Origin: Paenibacillus_AR sp051594765
GTDB taxonomy: Bacteria; Bacillota; Bacilli; Paenibacillales; NBRC-103111
Reading direction: 5' to 3'
Length of the DNA stretch: 64,000 nt
Assembly (NCBI RefSeq): GCF_051594765.1
Contig: NZ_JBPPGJ010000003.1
Coordinates: forward strand, 314,488-378,487
Under the pieces are notes generated by a model, which saw nothing but the letters and a program-made list of their open reading frames with translations, did no database searches and was not told the DNA's origin. Of the stretch, positions 24,366 to 32,944 are shown in pieces. A program made the translations under genes and the position numbers. Within the stretch, counting starts at the first letter, position 1; the number at the start of each line of letters is the position of its first letter.

Positions 24366-25088
24366 CTCATCGAACTCCTCCTTCGTCATGTATTTCTTGA
24401 CGATACTCTCCATCTGGGACAGCTCCTCTTGGGTAATGCCGTCCTCCATCAGCCGGGAGATGTTCTGCAGTTCTGCAGAGGGAAGCTTGCTGTATACCAT
24501 GCTGAACAGCTTCATTTTGTCCTCGCCGGAAATCTTATCCTTGGTGTTCTGCAGGGCTTCGGTGCTTAAGACGGTCTTCTTCTCCGTCTTCTCCTGCGCA
24601 TCGGACATGCCTGTGGAGGATTGGCTCCATGCGGGCAGTGCCTCCTGCTGCTTCCCGGCCGTTCCGGAATACCGGGGGTCCCCGCTGCCGTCGTTCGTCA
24701 CTCCGGTCCCGGACCCGATGCTTCCACCCGCCGTGCCTGCAAGCGCATCGCCCGTCTTCAAATCCCCGCTTCCCATCCCCGGCTGTGTTCCGCCCGTTCC
24801 CGCTGCCTTCTTGTCCGCCCCGGCGCTTGCGGATCCACCCGTCTGATTCGGATGATCCTTGCCCGCTTGCGTCCCATTCCGGGCGGGATGTTCCATTATA
24901 TTCAGACTGCTCACGAATTCTGCCAAAAAATCCGAAAATTCAATTTTCTGCAGCTCGCTCCCGAGCTGATATTGATCCAGCACCTTGCCCACCATCATCT
25001 GAACAGCGGTCCAGGTCGCATAGAGAGATACCATGGATATGATAAGAGCCGCCGCACACAGTTTGACCAACCACGTTACCCATTTCAC
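24336..25088 (-). CDS. membrane-anchored hypothetical protein
   Basis: A 250-residue protein from GTG 25088 (AGGCGGG upstream). An upstream TTG at 25181 gives a longer frame but has poor spacing. One membrane segment (about residues 8-32) is followed by a low-complexity Gly/Ser/Thr/Ala region of about 90 residues and a charged helical C-terminal part of about 80 residues (ending TKEEFDELMTILGKYE). It looks like an extracytoplasmic protein with a flexible linker. Function unknown. It lies between the murein hydrolase and the 111-bp repeat. Confidence 0.65.
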   Translation of the reverse strand: MKWVTWLVKLCAAALIISMVSLYATWTAVQMMVGKVLDQYQLGSELQKIEFSDFLAEFVSSLNIMEHPARNGTQAGKDHPNQTGGSASAGADKKAAGTGGTQPGMGSGDLKTGDALAGTAGGSIGSGTGVTNDGSGDPRYSGTAGKQQEALPAWSQSSTGMSDAQEKTEKKTVLSTEALQNTKDKISGEDKMKLFSMVYSKLPSAELQNISRLMEDGITQEELSQMESIVKKYMTKEEFDELMTILGKYE

Positions 25089-25260
25089 GAATAAATCCCG
25101 CCTAACCGCTTGGTATTGTTCGTCCTCCCCCGGGAATGTCCTCGAGATCAGCACACGGACTCTACAGGTAGTATTGACCAAATTCCCCTGTTTTAGTGCC
25201 GGCGGGCGAAAAAAGCCAAGGGCTGGGAGCCGGGTCCAGCCCCAAAGCGGCTTAGGGTGG

Positions 25261-25571
25261 CGGACCCCCGCGGTTGGATTAAGGCTCCATGCCGCCTTAT
25301 CTCGTACGCTCCCACCCCTGGCGCGGATTTGCGGCGACTGGCCGCCTTAAATGAGACGCGATGCCGGGCGGCGGACCCGCGCAGTGCAATTAAGGCTCCA
25401 TGCCGCCTTATCTCGTGCGCCCCCACCCCTGGCGCGGATTTGCGGCGGCTGGCCGCCTTAAATGAGACGCGATGCCGGGCGGCGGACCCGCGCGGTGCAA
25501 TTAAGGCTCCACGCCGCCTTATCCGTGCGCTCCCACCCCTGGCGCGGATTTGCGGCGACTGGCCGCCTTAA
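25261..25571. repeat. 111-bp tandem repeat, 2.8 copies
   Basis: Units begin at 25261, 25372 and 25483 (period 111 bp); the third is cut short at 25571. Each unit starts CGGACC and contains TAAGGC-8-GCCTTA, a hairpin, and a second GCCGCCTTA. Copies differ at a handful of bases; unit three has a 1-bp deletion. GC-rich. No ribosome binding site or conserved frame supports coding, since the deletion breaks the 37-codon periodicity. The rest of the gap (25089-25260) is GC-rich without recognised features. Confidence 0.85.
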
Positions 25572-25595
25572 TGGAACCACGTCCCCGCTCACAAC

Positions 25596-25629
25596 AAAAA
25601 GCCCTCCGTCCACAATCAACGGAGGGCTT
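25596..25629 (-). terminator. rho-independent terminator of purA
   Basis: On the minus strand GCCCTCCGT pairs with ACGGAGGGC and is followed by TTTTTG, 15 bases after the purA stop. Confidence 0.88.
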
Positions 25630-25644
25630 GCATCGTTCACGATC

Positions 25645-26928
25645 TTAGTAAATCGCCTTCACCAGGTTGGTCTGCTCGCGGTTGCGGCCAACGGAGAAGA
25701 TGGCGATCGGGATGCCGGTCAGCTCGGACACGCGCTCCACATAGCGGCGGGTGTTAGCCGGCAGGTCCTCCAGCCGGCGGACATTGGTGATGTCCTCGCT
25801 CCAGCCCGGCAGCTCCTCGTACACGGCCTCGCACTCGGACAGCATCTTCAGGCTGGCCGGGTAGTGGGTGATGATCTCGCCGCGGTACTTGTAGCCGGTG
25901 CAGATCTTCACGGACTCCAGACCGGTCAATACGTCCAGCGAGTTCAGGGACAGACCGGTGATGCCGCTGACGCGGCGGGCATGGCGGACCACGACGCTAT
26001 CGAACCAGCCGACGCGGCGCGGACGGCCGGTGGTGGTGCCGTATTCGTTGCCGGTTTCCCGGATGCGGTCGCCGATCTCATTGTTCAGCTCAGTAGGGAA
26101 CGGACCGTCACCGACACGAGTGGTGTACGCCTTAGCCACACCGATAATCTGGCTGATCTTCGTCGGTCCGACGCCGGAGCCGATGCAGACGCCGCCTGCT
26201 GTCGGGTTCGAGGAGGTAACGAACGGATACGTGCCTTGGTCGATGTCCAGCATGACGCCCTGGGCGCCCTCGAAGAGGACACGCTTGCCCTCGTCAATGC
26301 TGTCGTTCAGCACGACGGAGGTGTCGGTAACGTAAGGCCGCAGAACCTCGGCATATTCTAAGTATTCCTTCAGGATGGAGTCGGCGGACAGGCCCTTGGC
26401 TCCGTATACCTGCTCGATAACCCGGTTCTTCTCCTCCACCAGGCGGCGGAGCTTGGTCTCGAACTCCTCGGCGTCCATCAGGTCGGCGACCCGGATGCCG
26501 TTGCGGGCAGCCTTGTCCATGTAGCAGGGGCCGATGCCCTTGCGGGTGGTGCCGATCTTGTTGGCGCCCTTGCGGTCCTCCTCCAGCCCGTCCAGCAGCA
26601 GATGATACGGCATGATGATATGAGCCCGGTCGCTGATGCGCAGGTTCTCGGTGGAGAAGCCGTTATCGTGGATGTATTGAATCTCCTCGATCAGCGCGGA
26701 CGGGTTCAGAACCATGCCGTTGCCGATCACGCAGACTTTATCATTATAGAAAATTCCCGAGGGAATCAGATGCAGCTTGTATTTCTTATTATCAATCAAG
26801 ATAGTATGCCCGGCATTGTTACCCCCTTGATAGCGGGCAACCACATCGGCGGATTCCGCCAAGAAGTCGGTGATCTTGCCTTTCCCTTCGTCTCCCCATT
26901 GCGTACCGACAACAACGACTGTCGACAT
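25645..26928 (-). CDS. purA: adenylosuccinate synthetase
   Basis: A 427-residue enzyme joining IMP and aspartate with GTP to make adenylosuccinate, the first step from IMP to AMP. The N-terminal GTP loop GTQWGDEGKGK (residues 8-18), NNAGHT near 37, GTTRKGIGP near 125 and the C-terminal RNREQTNL are all present. ATG 26928 is chosen because the family starts MSTVVVVGTQ and AGGGG is correctly spaced; ATGs at 26934 and 26961 lie too close or upstream. It has its own promoter and terminator. Confidence 0.97.
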   Translation of the reverse strand: MSTVVVVGTQWGDEGKGKITDFLAESADVVARYQGGNNAGHTILIDNKKYKLHLIPSGIFYNDKVCVIGNGMVLNPSALIEEIQYIHDNGFSTENLRISDRAHIIMPYHLLLDGLEEDRKGANKIGTTRKGIGPCYMDKAARNGIRVADLMDAEEFETKLRRLVEEKNRVIEQVYGAKGLSADSILKEYLEYAEVLRPYVTDTSVVLNDSIDEGKRVLFEGAQGVMLDIDQGTYPFVTSSNPTAGGVCIGSGVGPTKISQIIGVAKAYTTRVGDGPFPTELNNEIGDRIRETGNEYGTTTGRPRRVGWFDSVVVRHARRVSGITGLSLNSLDVLTGLESVKICTGYKYRGEIITHYPASLKMLSECEAVYEELPGWSEDITNVRRLEDLPANTRRYVERVSELTGIPIAIFSVGRNREQTNLVKAIY

Positions 26929-26970
26929 GTACATAACCCCTTCCGGTGCGGAACTCCACACCGCATAATA

Positions 26971-27023
26971 GCTGCCCCTTCGGGCAGCAACTCTAGTGTA
27001 GCAGTCCGTTAAAGTAAAGTCAA
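26971..27023 (-). promoter_or_regulatory. purA promoter and 5' hairpin
   Basis: On the minus strand TTGACT (27023-27018), 17 bp, TACACT (27000-26995). The transcript would begin near 26988 and its first bases form the hairpin GCTGCCC-GAAG-GGGCAGC (26971-26988), which may protect the 5' end. Confidence 0.65.
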
Positions 27024-27029
27024 CGAAAA

Positions 27030-27063
27030 CGAACGATCAAACAATGTATAGTTTGATCGTTCG
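27030..27063 (-). terminator. terminator of dnaC, overlapping a PurBox-like element
   Basis: A perfect 13-bp inverted repeat CGAACGATCAAAC / GTTTGATCGTTCG with 8-base loop is followed by TTTTCGTT on the minus strand. On that strand the proximal arm also reads ATATCCGAACGAT, 12 of 13 to the PurR PurBox consensus. Confidence 0.7.
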
Positions 27064-27079
27064 GATATAAGCCACATAT

Positions 27080-28441
27080 TTATCGGGCAGCCGCCGCTTC
27101 CTGATGGGTTCGGTCCAAACTGACGAATTTGTTGTACTGCTTCAGGAACGCCAGCTCCACCGTGCCCACAGGGCCGTTCCGCTGCTTGGCGATGATGATC
27201 TCGATGATGTTCTTCTTCTCGGTTTCCTTGTCGTAGTAGTCGTCCCGGTACAGGAACGCCACGATGTCGGCGTCCTGCTCGATGGAGCCCGATTCCCGAA
27301 GGTCGGACATCATCGGGCGCTTATCCTGCCGCTGCTCGACGCCCCGGCTTAACTGGGACAGCGCGATGACGGGAACGTTCAGCTCCCTGGCGATCTGCTT
27401 CAGGGTCCGGGAAATCTCGGAGACCTCCTGCTGGCGGTTGTCGCCCTTCCCGCGGCCCTGGATGAGCTGCAGGTAGTCGATCAGAATCATGCCGAGCCCC
27501 TTCTCCTTCTTGAGACGCCGGCACTTGGCCCGGATGTCGGCTACCGTAACCGAGGGGGAATCGTCAATGTAGATCTCCGCCTCCGATAAGGCCCCGATGG
27601 CCATCGTTAGCTTTTCCCAATCGTCGCCCTTCATATCCCCGTTCCGCATGCCCGTGGCCTCGATGTTGCCCTCGGCGCAGATCATCCGCTGCACCAGCTG
27701 GGCGGCGCCCATCTCCAAGGAGAAGATGGCCACGGTTTCCTTGGCGCGCACCCCGATGTTCTGCGCCACGTTCAGGGCGAAGGCCGTCTTGCCGACGGAG
27801 GGACGGGCCGCCACGATGATCAGGTCGGAGCGCTGGAAGCCCGACGTCATCTTGTCCAGATCGATGAACCCGGACGGAATGCCGGTGGAGGTGCCGCGAA
27901 GCTGCGACAGCTGCTCCACCTTCTCGAAGACCTCCATCAGGACGTCCTTGATGGCGTGGAAGCCGCTGCCTGTCCGCCGGTTCGAGATCTCCATGATGCG
28001 CGCCTCGGCGTCGCTCAAGAGCGCGCTGACCTGGTCCTCGCCGGAGTACCCGTCCGAGACGATGTTCGTCGCGGTCCGGATCAACCGGCGGAGCATGGAT
28101 TTCTCCTCGACGATCTGGGCATAGTAGTCCGCGTTGGCCGCCGTCGGCACCGAGCTGGCCAGCTGAGCCAGGTAAGCGACGCCCCCGACCTCGTCGAGCT
28201 GCTTTTTGTCCTGCAGGCGGGAGGTTAACGTAACCAGGTCCACCGGCTCGTTGGCCTCGGCGATATCGATCATCGCTTCGAAGATATATTGGTGCGCCGT
28301 CCGATAGAAGTCCTCGCTGGTGACCCGCTCCATTGCCGCGATCAGCGCTTCCCCGTCCAGCAGTATCGCACCGAGCACCGCCATCTCCGCTTCCAGGTTC
28401 TGCGGCGGTATCCGGTCGAATGTCGTCATGTCCCCTTGCAT
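27080..28441 (-). CDS. dnaC: replicative DNA helicase
   Basis: A 453-residue DnaB-family hexameric 5'-3' helicase (called DnaC in B. subtilis). It has the N-terminal DnaB domain (about 10-110) and a RecA-like C-terminal domain with Walker A ARPSVGKTA near 212, Walker B ILIDYLQLI near 322 and DnaB-family RQDKRPMMSDLRESG near 378. ATG 28441 has GGAGGAGAG and AGGAGG upstream. It unwinds DNA ahead of DNA polymerase at forks. It follows rplI. Confidence 0.97.
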   Translation of the reverse strand: MQGDMTTFDRIPPQNLEAEMAVLGAILLDGEALIAAMERVTSEDFYRTAHQYIFEAMIDIAEANEPVDLVTLTSRLQDKKQLDEVGGVAYLAQLASSVPTAANADYYAQIVEEKSMLRRLIRTATNIVSDGYSGEDQVSALLSDAEARIMEISNRRTGSGFHAIKDVLMEVFEKVEQLSQLRGTSTGIPSGFIDLDKMTSGFQRSDLIIVAARPSVGKTAFALNVAQNIGVRAKETVAIFSLEMGAAQLVQRMICAEGNIEATGMRNGDMKGDDWEKLTMAIGALSEAEIYIDDSPSVTVADIRAKCRRLKKEKGLGMILIDYLQLIQGRGKGDNRQQEVSEISRTLKQIARELNVPVIALSQLSRGVEQRQDKRPMMSDLRESGSIEQDADIVAFLYRDDYYDKETEKKNIIEIIIAKQRNGPVGTVELAFLKQYNKFVSLDRTHQEAAAAR

Positions 28442-28627
28442 GAGTTGTCCTCCTCTCTCCTCCCTCTCCCGCTCAGGAGGAGGTCTTCAACAGCCCGTCC
28501 GTGCTTGCGGCGGGATGGTCCGGTTAAGGACCTGCGTGAGCCCCGGAACGCAAAGTTCTCCATGCTGCAGGTAGCATCACGGAGAACCGGATTGGAATCG
28601 TATCGAGCCTAGCTTGTACCGCCGTTC

Positions 28628-29077
28628 TTACTTCTCTTCCACCACGTGCACCTTCAGGGTGGTCGTCACTTCGGTGTGCAGCTTGATCGGAATCGTGAAC
28701 GATCCGACCATCTTGATGGGATCCTCCATCTGCATCTTGCGCTTGTCGATGGAGATCTTCTTCTGCTTCTCCAGCTCCTCCGCAATCTGCTTCGTCGTAA
28801 TGGAGCCGAACAGCCGTCCGCCCTCGCCGCACTTATGCTTCATCTCCAGGGTGATCTCCTTAAGCCTCTCCCCCAGGTCCACGGCGTCCTGCTTCTCCTT
28901 CTCCTTGCGCTTCACCTCGGCCTGCTTCTGGACCTCCAGCGTCTTGATATTGCCCTGCGACGCCGGTGCCGCCACACCCTGCTTGAACAGGAAGTTCTGG
29001 GCATAGCCCTCCGACACTTCCTTGATCTCGCCCTTCTTGCCTTGTCCCTTCACGTCCTTCAGGAAAATAACCTTCAT
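28628..29077 (-). CDS. rplI: 50S ribosomal protein L9
   Basis: The 149-residue L9 shows the N-terminal signature MKVIFLKDVKGQGKKGEI and GYAQNFLFKQGVA, then a long connecting helix rich in Lys/Glu and a C-terminal domain. It binds domain V of 23S rRNA. The ATG overlaps the gdpP stop by 4 bp (ATGA), giving coupled translation. The 186 bases between rplI and dnaC hold no gene I can support. Confidence 0.97.
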   Translation of the reverse strand: MKVIFLKDVKGQGKKGEIKEVSEGYAQNFLFKQGVAAPASQGNIKTLEVQKQAEVKRKEKEKQDAVDLGERLKEITLEMKHKCGEGGRLFGSITTKQIAEELEKQKKISIDKRKMQMEDPIKMVGSFTIPIKLHTEVTTTLKVHVVEEK

Positions 29078-31038
29078 TCGAATAACCCCTCTTCCGCATC
29101 GATATCTTGCAGCACCTGCTTCAGCCGCTTGGCCGCCTCCGCCACCGTCGTGTTGTCCAGCTGGACCGCCGCGTTGGTCAAGTGACCGCCTCCGCCCAGA
29201 CGCTCCATAACCACCTGCACGTTGATCTGGCCGTGGGAACGGGCGCTGATGCCGATTAATCCGTCCTGGCGCTCCGCAACGACGAAGGACGCCATAATAT
29301 CCGTCATATTCACCAATGTATCAGCAACCTGAGCGATCAGCAACTGAGAATATTTGCGATTCGGCTCCGTCACCGCGATGGCGATGTGGTCGTAGATGAT
29401 CTCGGCATGCTTGATCACCTCCGCCTTCTTCACATACGAGTCCAGATCCTCCTTCAGCAGCCGGTGGATGATGGCCGTATCCGCGCCGTTGCGCCTCAGG
29501 AAGGACGCCGCCTCGAAGGTCCGGGCCCCCGTCCGCATGGTGAAGTTCTTCGTATCCACGGCGATGCCCGCCAGGAGCACCGTGGCCTCCATCACATCCA
29601 GCGACACCCGGTCTTGAAAATATTGCAGGAGCTCCGTCACCAGCTCGCAGGTCGAGGACGCATACGGTTCCATGTAGATGAGAACCGCTTCGCTGATGAA
29701 CTCCTCGCCCCGGCGATGGTGGTCCACCACCACAATCCGGTTCGTGCCCGCAAGAAGCCGGGGCTCCGGCGTCAGCGACGCCTTATGCGTATCCACCACG
29801 ACCACCAAGGTCCTTGCGGTCTTCAGCGTCAGCGCATGGTCCGGCGTGATGAAGCACTTCTTATATTTCTCCTCCTCGATCAGGAGGTCCATCAGCTTCT
29901 GAATGGAGGGATTCAAGCCCTCCAGCACCACATAGCCTTCCTTGCCGGCCATCTGGACGGCCTTCCATACGCCGATCGCGGCGCCGATGGCGTCCATATC
30001 CGGAATCTTATGCCCCATGATGAGCACCCGGTCGCTCTCCTTGATCAGATCCCGGAGCGCATGGGAGATGACGCGGGCCCGGACACGGGTCCGCTTCTCC
30101 ACCGCATTGGACCGCCCGCCGTAGAAGGACAGGCGCTGTCCCACCTTCACGGCCGCCTGATCGCCGCCGCGGCCCAGGGCGATATCCGCGCTGGTATTGG
30201 CCAGCTGTCCCAGCTCCACCAGACTGTCCGAGCCGGAGGCCACCCCGATGCTGAGCGTGAAGGGCACCTTCAGCTCCAGCGTGGAATCCCGGACATCGTC
30301 CAGAATATCGAATCGGGACTGCTCCAGCTTCTGGAGCGCCTTCTGATCCATCACCGCCAGATACCGGTCCGATGAAGTGCGCCGCATGTAGATCCCGTAC
30401 TTCTGCGCCCATTCGTTGATCTGTCCCGTCACCTTGGCCAGGGTCATGGTGCGGAACTGATCGTCCATGCCCTGGGTCGCCTCGTCCAGATTATCGAGGA
30501 TCACCAAGCCCATGGCCGGCTTGCTCTCCTGGAACTTCTGAGCCAGCTCCGTCTGGGCCGTAATATCGTGAATGTAGAGCAGACGCTCCTCCGGCTTCAC
30601 CGTCACGGAGTAGATCGCTTGCTCCAGCCGGAGTTCGATCTTGGTGTCCTTCTCCTTCTTGTTCTTCAGCTGGGGGAAAACCTCCGCCATCGGCTGCCCG
30701 ATGACCGACTCCTTGCCCAGCATCGTCCCCACGAACGGGTTGTGCCACTCGATGACCTTCTCCTCGCTGTAGAGCACGATCCCGATGGGCAGCTCGTGGA
30801 TCACTTCATGACTGGCCCGCTTGACCCGGTGCGATAACGTGGCCACATAATCGAAGAGATCCTTCTCGAAGGCCTTCTCGGCCAGGAGGGTGTAATAGAC
30901 CAGGAGACCCAGGGGGATTAACGCCCCAATGCCCAAGAGCCAATGGGTGAAGAACAGTCCTGCGACCAGTCCGGACAAATAAACAAAGGTCCACAGCGTA
31001 TGGCGTCCATGCCAACGTTTCAATAAATCCTTCGGCAC
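29074..31038 (-). CDS. gdpP: c-di-AMP phosphodiesterase GdpP
   Basis: A 654-residue membrane protein that hydrolyses the second messenger c-di-AMP to pApA. Two N-terminal membrane segments (about 14-53) are followed by a PAS domain (about 85-165), a degenerate GGDEF domain (about 175-300), then DHH (KIPDMDA near 344 and VDHHRR near 422) and DHHA1 (GGGGH near 608). Located between the yybS-like gene and rplI, as in B. subtilis. It is likely involved in wall stress and potassium homeostasis. Confidence 0.96.
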   Translation of the reverse strand: MPKDLLKRWHGRHTLWTFVYLSGLVAGLFFTHWLLGIGALIPLGLLVYYTLLAEKAFEKDLFDYVATLSHRVKRASHEVIHELPIGIVLYSEEKVIEWHNPFVGTMLGKESVIGQPMAEVFPQLKNKKEKDTKIELRLEQAIYSVTVKPEERLLYIHDITAQTELAQKFQESKPAMGLVILDNLDEATQGMDDQFRTMTLAKVTGQINEWAQKYGIYMRRTSSDRYLAVMDQKALQKLEQSRFDILDDVRDSTLELKVPFTLSIGVASGSDSLVELGQLANTSADIALGRGGDQAAVKVGQRLSFYGGRSNAVEKRTRVRARVISHALRDLIKESDRVLIMGHKIPDMDAIGAAIGVWKAVQMAGKEGYVVLEGLNPSIQKLMDLLIEEEKYKKCFITPDHALTLKTARTLVVVVDTHKASLTPEPRLLAGTNRIVVVDHHRRGEEFISEAVLIYMEPYASSTCELVTELLQYFQDRVSLDVMEATVLLAGIAVDTKNFTMRTGARTFEAASFLRRNGADTAIIHRLLKEDLDSYVKKAEVIKHAEIIYDHIAIAVTEPNRKYSQLLIAQVADTLVNMTDIMASFVVAERQDGLIGISARSHGQINVQVVMERLGGGGHLTNAAVQLDNTTVAEAAKRLKQVLQDIDAEEGLFE

Positions 31039-31064
31039 CGCAGAACCCTCCTTCCTTCAGTCCG

Positions 31065-31976
31065 TCACCCGGTGATGCGCTTGCGAATCGGAAGCAATAC
31101 GTCCAGCACGCCCAAGAGGCAGTAGAAGTACATCAGGAACGGCAGCACCACCGCCAGCACGATGGCCACCACAGGGAGCGCCACACTCCACTTCTTGGCG
31201 TGGGCCACGAAGAACAGGAAGCCGATGGCCTGGATGGCGAAGGCCGCCGTCAGAATCGGAAGCAGGTTCCACACCACCATGGAGAGAAACGAGTTGGATT
31301 CGATGCTGATGAACAGATCGAAGATCGTTACGATGATCAGATAGAAGGCCATGGACTTCGGCAGCCTCCACTCCCGCATAGGCGGAAGCCCCGGCACCTG
31401 CATGCCGTTGCGGCGGAGCACCCAGCGCCCGATCCCATGGGCGATCACCGTGTAGAACAGCGAAGCCGCGATCAGGAGCAGCGGGATGATCTGCATGAAG
31501 TAATGAATGGCCAGATCCAGCGCCGCCTCATTCACGGAATTCCGCAGAACGTCAGGCAGACTGTCCACACTGTCGCGGATGAAGTCCTTCACCTGGTCCA
31601 TGGGGCGGTAGCCTGCCGCATAGCTGACCAGTAGGCCTAAGAGGAACTCCGCCAGCAGCGTTCCCGCTCCGGCTACGATGCTGACCCGGGCCGGGGCTTG
31701 CTTCTTGTACATCCGGCCCATCATGATAGCCGGCGCCAGGAAGAATAAGGACATGATGGCCAAGACCAGTCCGGAATATCCGGTGATCGCGCACACGCCC
31801 GCCAAGCTGATCGCGTAGAACAGGATGAAGCGCTTCAGATCGAGCCGGGCGTACAGAACCACGGCGGGTACCATAATGAAATTAAGCGATATAATGACCA
31901 GCGGCGTTATAAAAGACAACAGCATCAACAGATTGATGATGCACCAGACCAAAGCGAAGGAACGACCTTTGGACAA
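31065..31976 (-). CDS. YybS-like DUF2232 membrane protein
   Basis: A 303-residue integral membrane protein with about eight segments. It begins with a TTG codon at 31976 that has AGGTGAAT upstream. Position immediately before gdpP-rplI-dnaC and the many-segment architecture match YybS (DUF2232). Function is unknown; the fold resembles membrane transport or ECF S-type proteins. The 27-base gap to gdpP suggests one operon. Confidence 0.85.
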   Translation of the reverse strand: MSKGRSFALVWCIINLLMLLSFITPLVIISLNFIMVPAVVLYARLDLKRFILFYAISLAGVCAITGYSGLVLAIMSLFFLAPAIMMGRMYKKQAPARVSIVAGAGTLLAEFLLGLLVSYAAGYRPMDQVKDFIRDSVDSLPDVLRNSVNEAALDLAIHYFMQIIPLLLIAASLFYTVIAHGIGRWVLRRNGMQVPGLPPMREWRLPKSMAFYLIIVTIFDLFISIESNSFLSMVVWNLLPILTAAFAIQAIGFLFFVAHAKKWSVALPVVAIVLAVVLPFLMYFYCLLGVLDVLLPIRKRITG

Positions 31977-32034
31977 TCGGATTCACCTCGTACACGAAGA
32001 AGTCGAAAGCGGCATTACCCTTGATTATAGCACA

Positions 32035-32081
32035 AAAGGAGCCGGGATGCGGAAAGCATCCCTGTTTATGCCTCCGGCTCC
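32035..32081 (-). terminator. terminator of the MOSC gene
   Basis: On the minus strand GGAGCCGG pairs with CCGGCTCC, with an inner stem, followed by TTTTG. It lies between the MOSC gene and the yybS-like gene. Confidence 0.75.
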
Positions 32082-32101
32082 CCCAGCGGCTTCTGCCGCT
32101 C

Positions 32102-32866
32102 CTACAGGCTCGCCGGTTCCGGCAGCTCTTCGAACGGATCGCCCTTACGGACCGTCCCCTTCTTCACCACCCGGGCGTAGACACCGAAGAGGCCCTTACA
32201 GCGTTCGTTCACCAGCTTCAGTAACGAGGGGTCCTTCTCCAGCGTCTCCGGATGAATCGTAATCATGGAGCAGCGCTCGCAGCCCTTGATCACCTCAAGC
32301 TCCGCCTCCCCCAGCCGGAAGTGCCGCCCGGTCCAGGACAGCTCCGCGAAGGCCGGCTCTTCTGTCCGGACGATTACATTGGGCCGGAACCGGCGCCACA
32401 AGTCCCTCTCCGGCTTCCACAAGCGGCCAAGCTCGGCCAGTGACGCTTCCGTCACCAGCAGCACCGGCGCATCATCGACCCCCGTCAGGGGATCCTCCGC
32501 TCCGTAGACCATCCAGGCAAGCGGCTCTCCCGCCTTCATCTGCAGCTCCCCGGCCAGCTCGTCCGCAGCCCAATCATAGACGGTATTGTCCGGCGTGCGG
32601 ATCTTGATGGAGCCCTCGTCCGACCCTCCGCTGTTCTCCGTCCATTCCGCGGCATAATGCAGCAGCCCGGGCTGCTCCCGGGCGGTTAGCTGCTTGTCCG
32701 ACCGCTCCTTCAGGAGGAGCCGCACCCGGTCTCCCCGAAGTCCGGATTCCTCGACCCGGCATTGCTCCAGCGGCTCCCCGCCCATCGATTTCACCGGGTA
32801 CCTCCGCAGCAGGGTCACTTGCCCCGCCACCCGTCCCGGACTGCTGCTATAGCTTTCCTCCAACAT
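32102..32866 (-). CDS. MOSC domain protein
   Basis: A 254-residue protein with an N-terminal beta-barrel domain (MOSC_N, starting about residue 17 with LRRYPVKSM) and a MOSC domain with the conserved Cys in KGCERCSMITI near 195. MOSC proteins in molybdenum-cofactor sulfuration or in the mARC/YcbX group transfer or coordinate sulfur through this Cys. The length is like YcbX-type proteins without a ferredoxin domain. No moa/moe genes nearby. It has its own terminator. Confidence 0.85.
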   Translation of the reverse strand: MLEESYSSSPGRVAGQVTLLRRYPVKSMGGEPLEQCRVEESGLRGDRVRLLLKERSDKQLTAREQPGLLHYAAEWTENSGGSDEGSIKIRTPDNTVYDWAADELAGELQMKAGEPLAWMVYGAEDPLTGVDDAPVLLVTEASLAELGRLWKPERDLWRRFRPNVIVRTEEPAFAELSWTGRHFRLGEAELEVIKGCERCSMITIHPETLEKDPSLLKLVNERCKGLFGVYARVVKKGTVRKGDPFEELPEPASL

Positions 32867-32901
32867 GGTTCCTCTCTCCCTCTGCCAGCCCTACACGACA
32901 A

Positions 32902-32935
32902 AACCCCCGGTTTCCACCAGGGGCAGTCTTTTCAA
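32902..32935 (-). terminator. terminator of the sugar isomerase gene
   Basis: On the minus strand CCCC and GGT pair with ACC and GGGG around a GGAA loop, followed by GTTTTG, just after the gene end. Confidence 0.6.
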
Positions 32936-32944
32936 CTTGCTCTA

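Noticed and set aside
25257..25571. Repeat-containing reading frame of 104 residues with a 37-residue period
   Set aside because: It merely follows the 111-bp DNA repeat. The start is a GTG without a ribosome binding site, the opposite strand gives a similar periodic frame, and a 1-bp deletion in unit 3 breaks the period.
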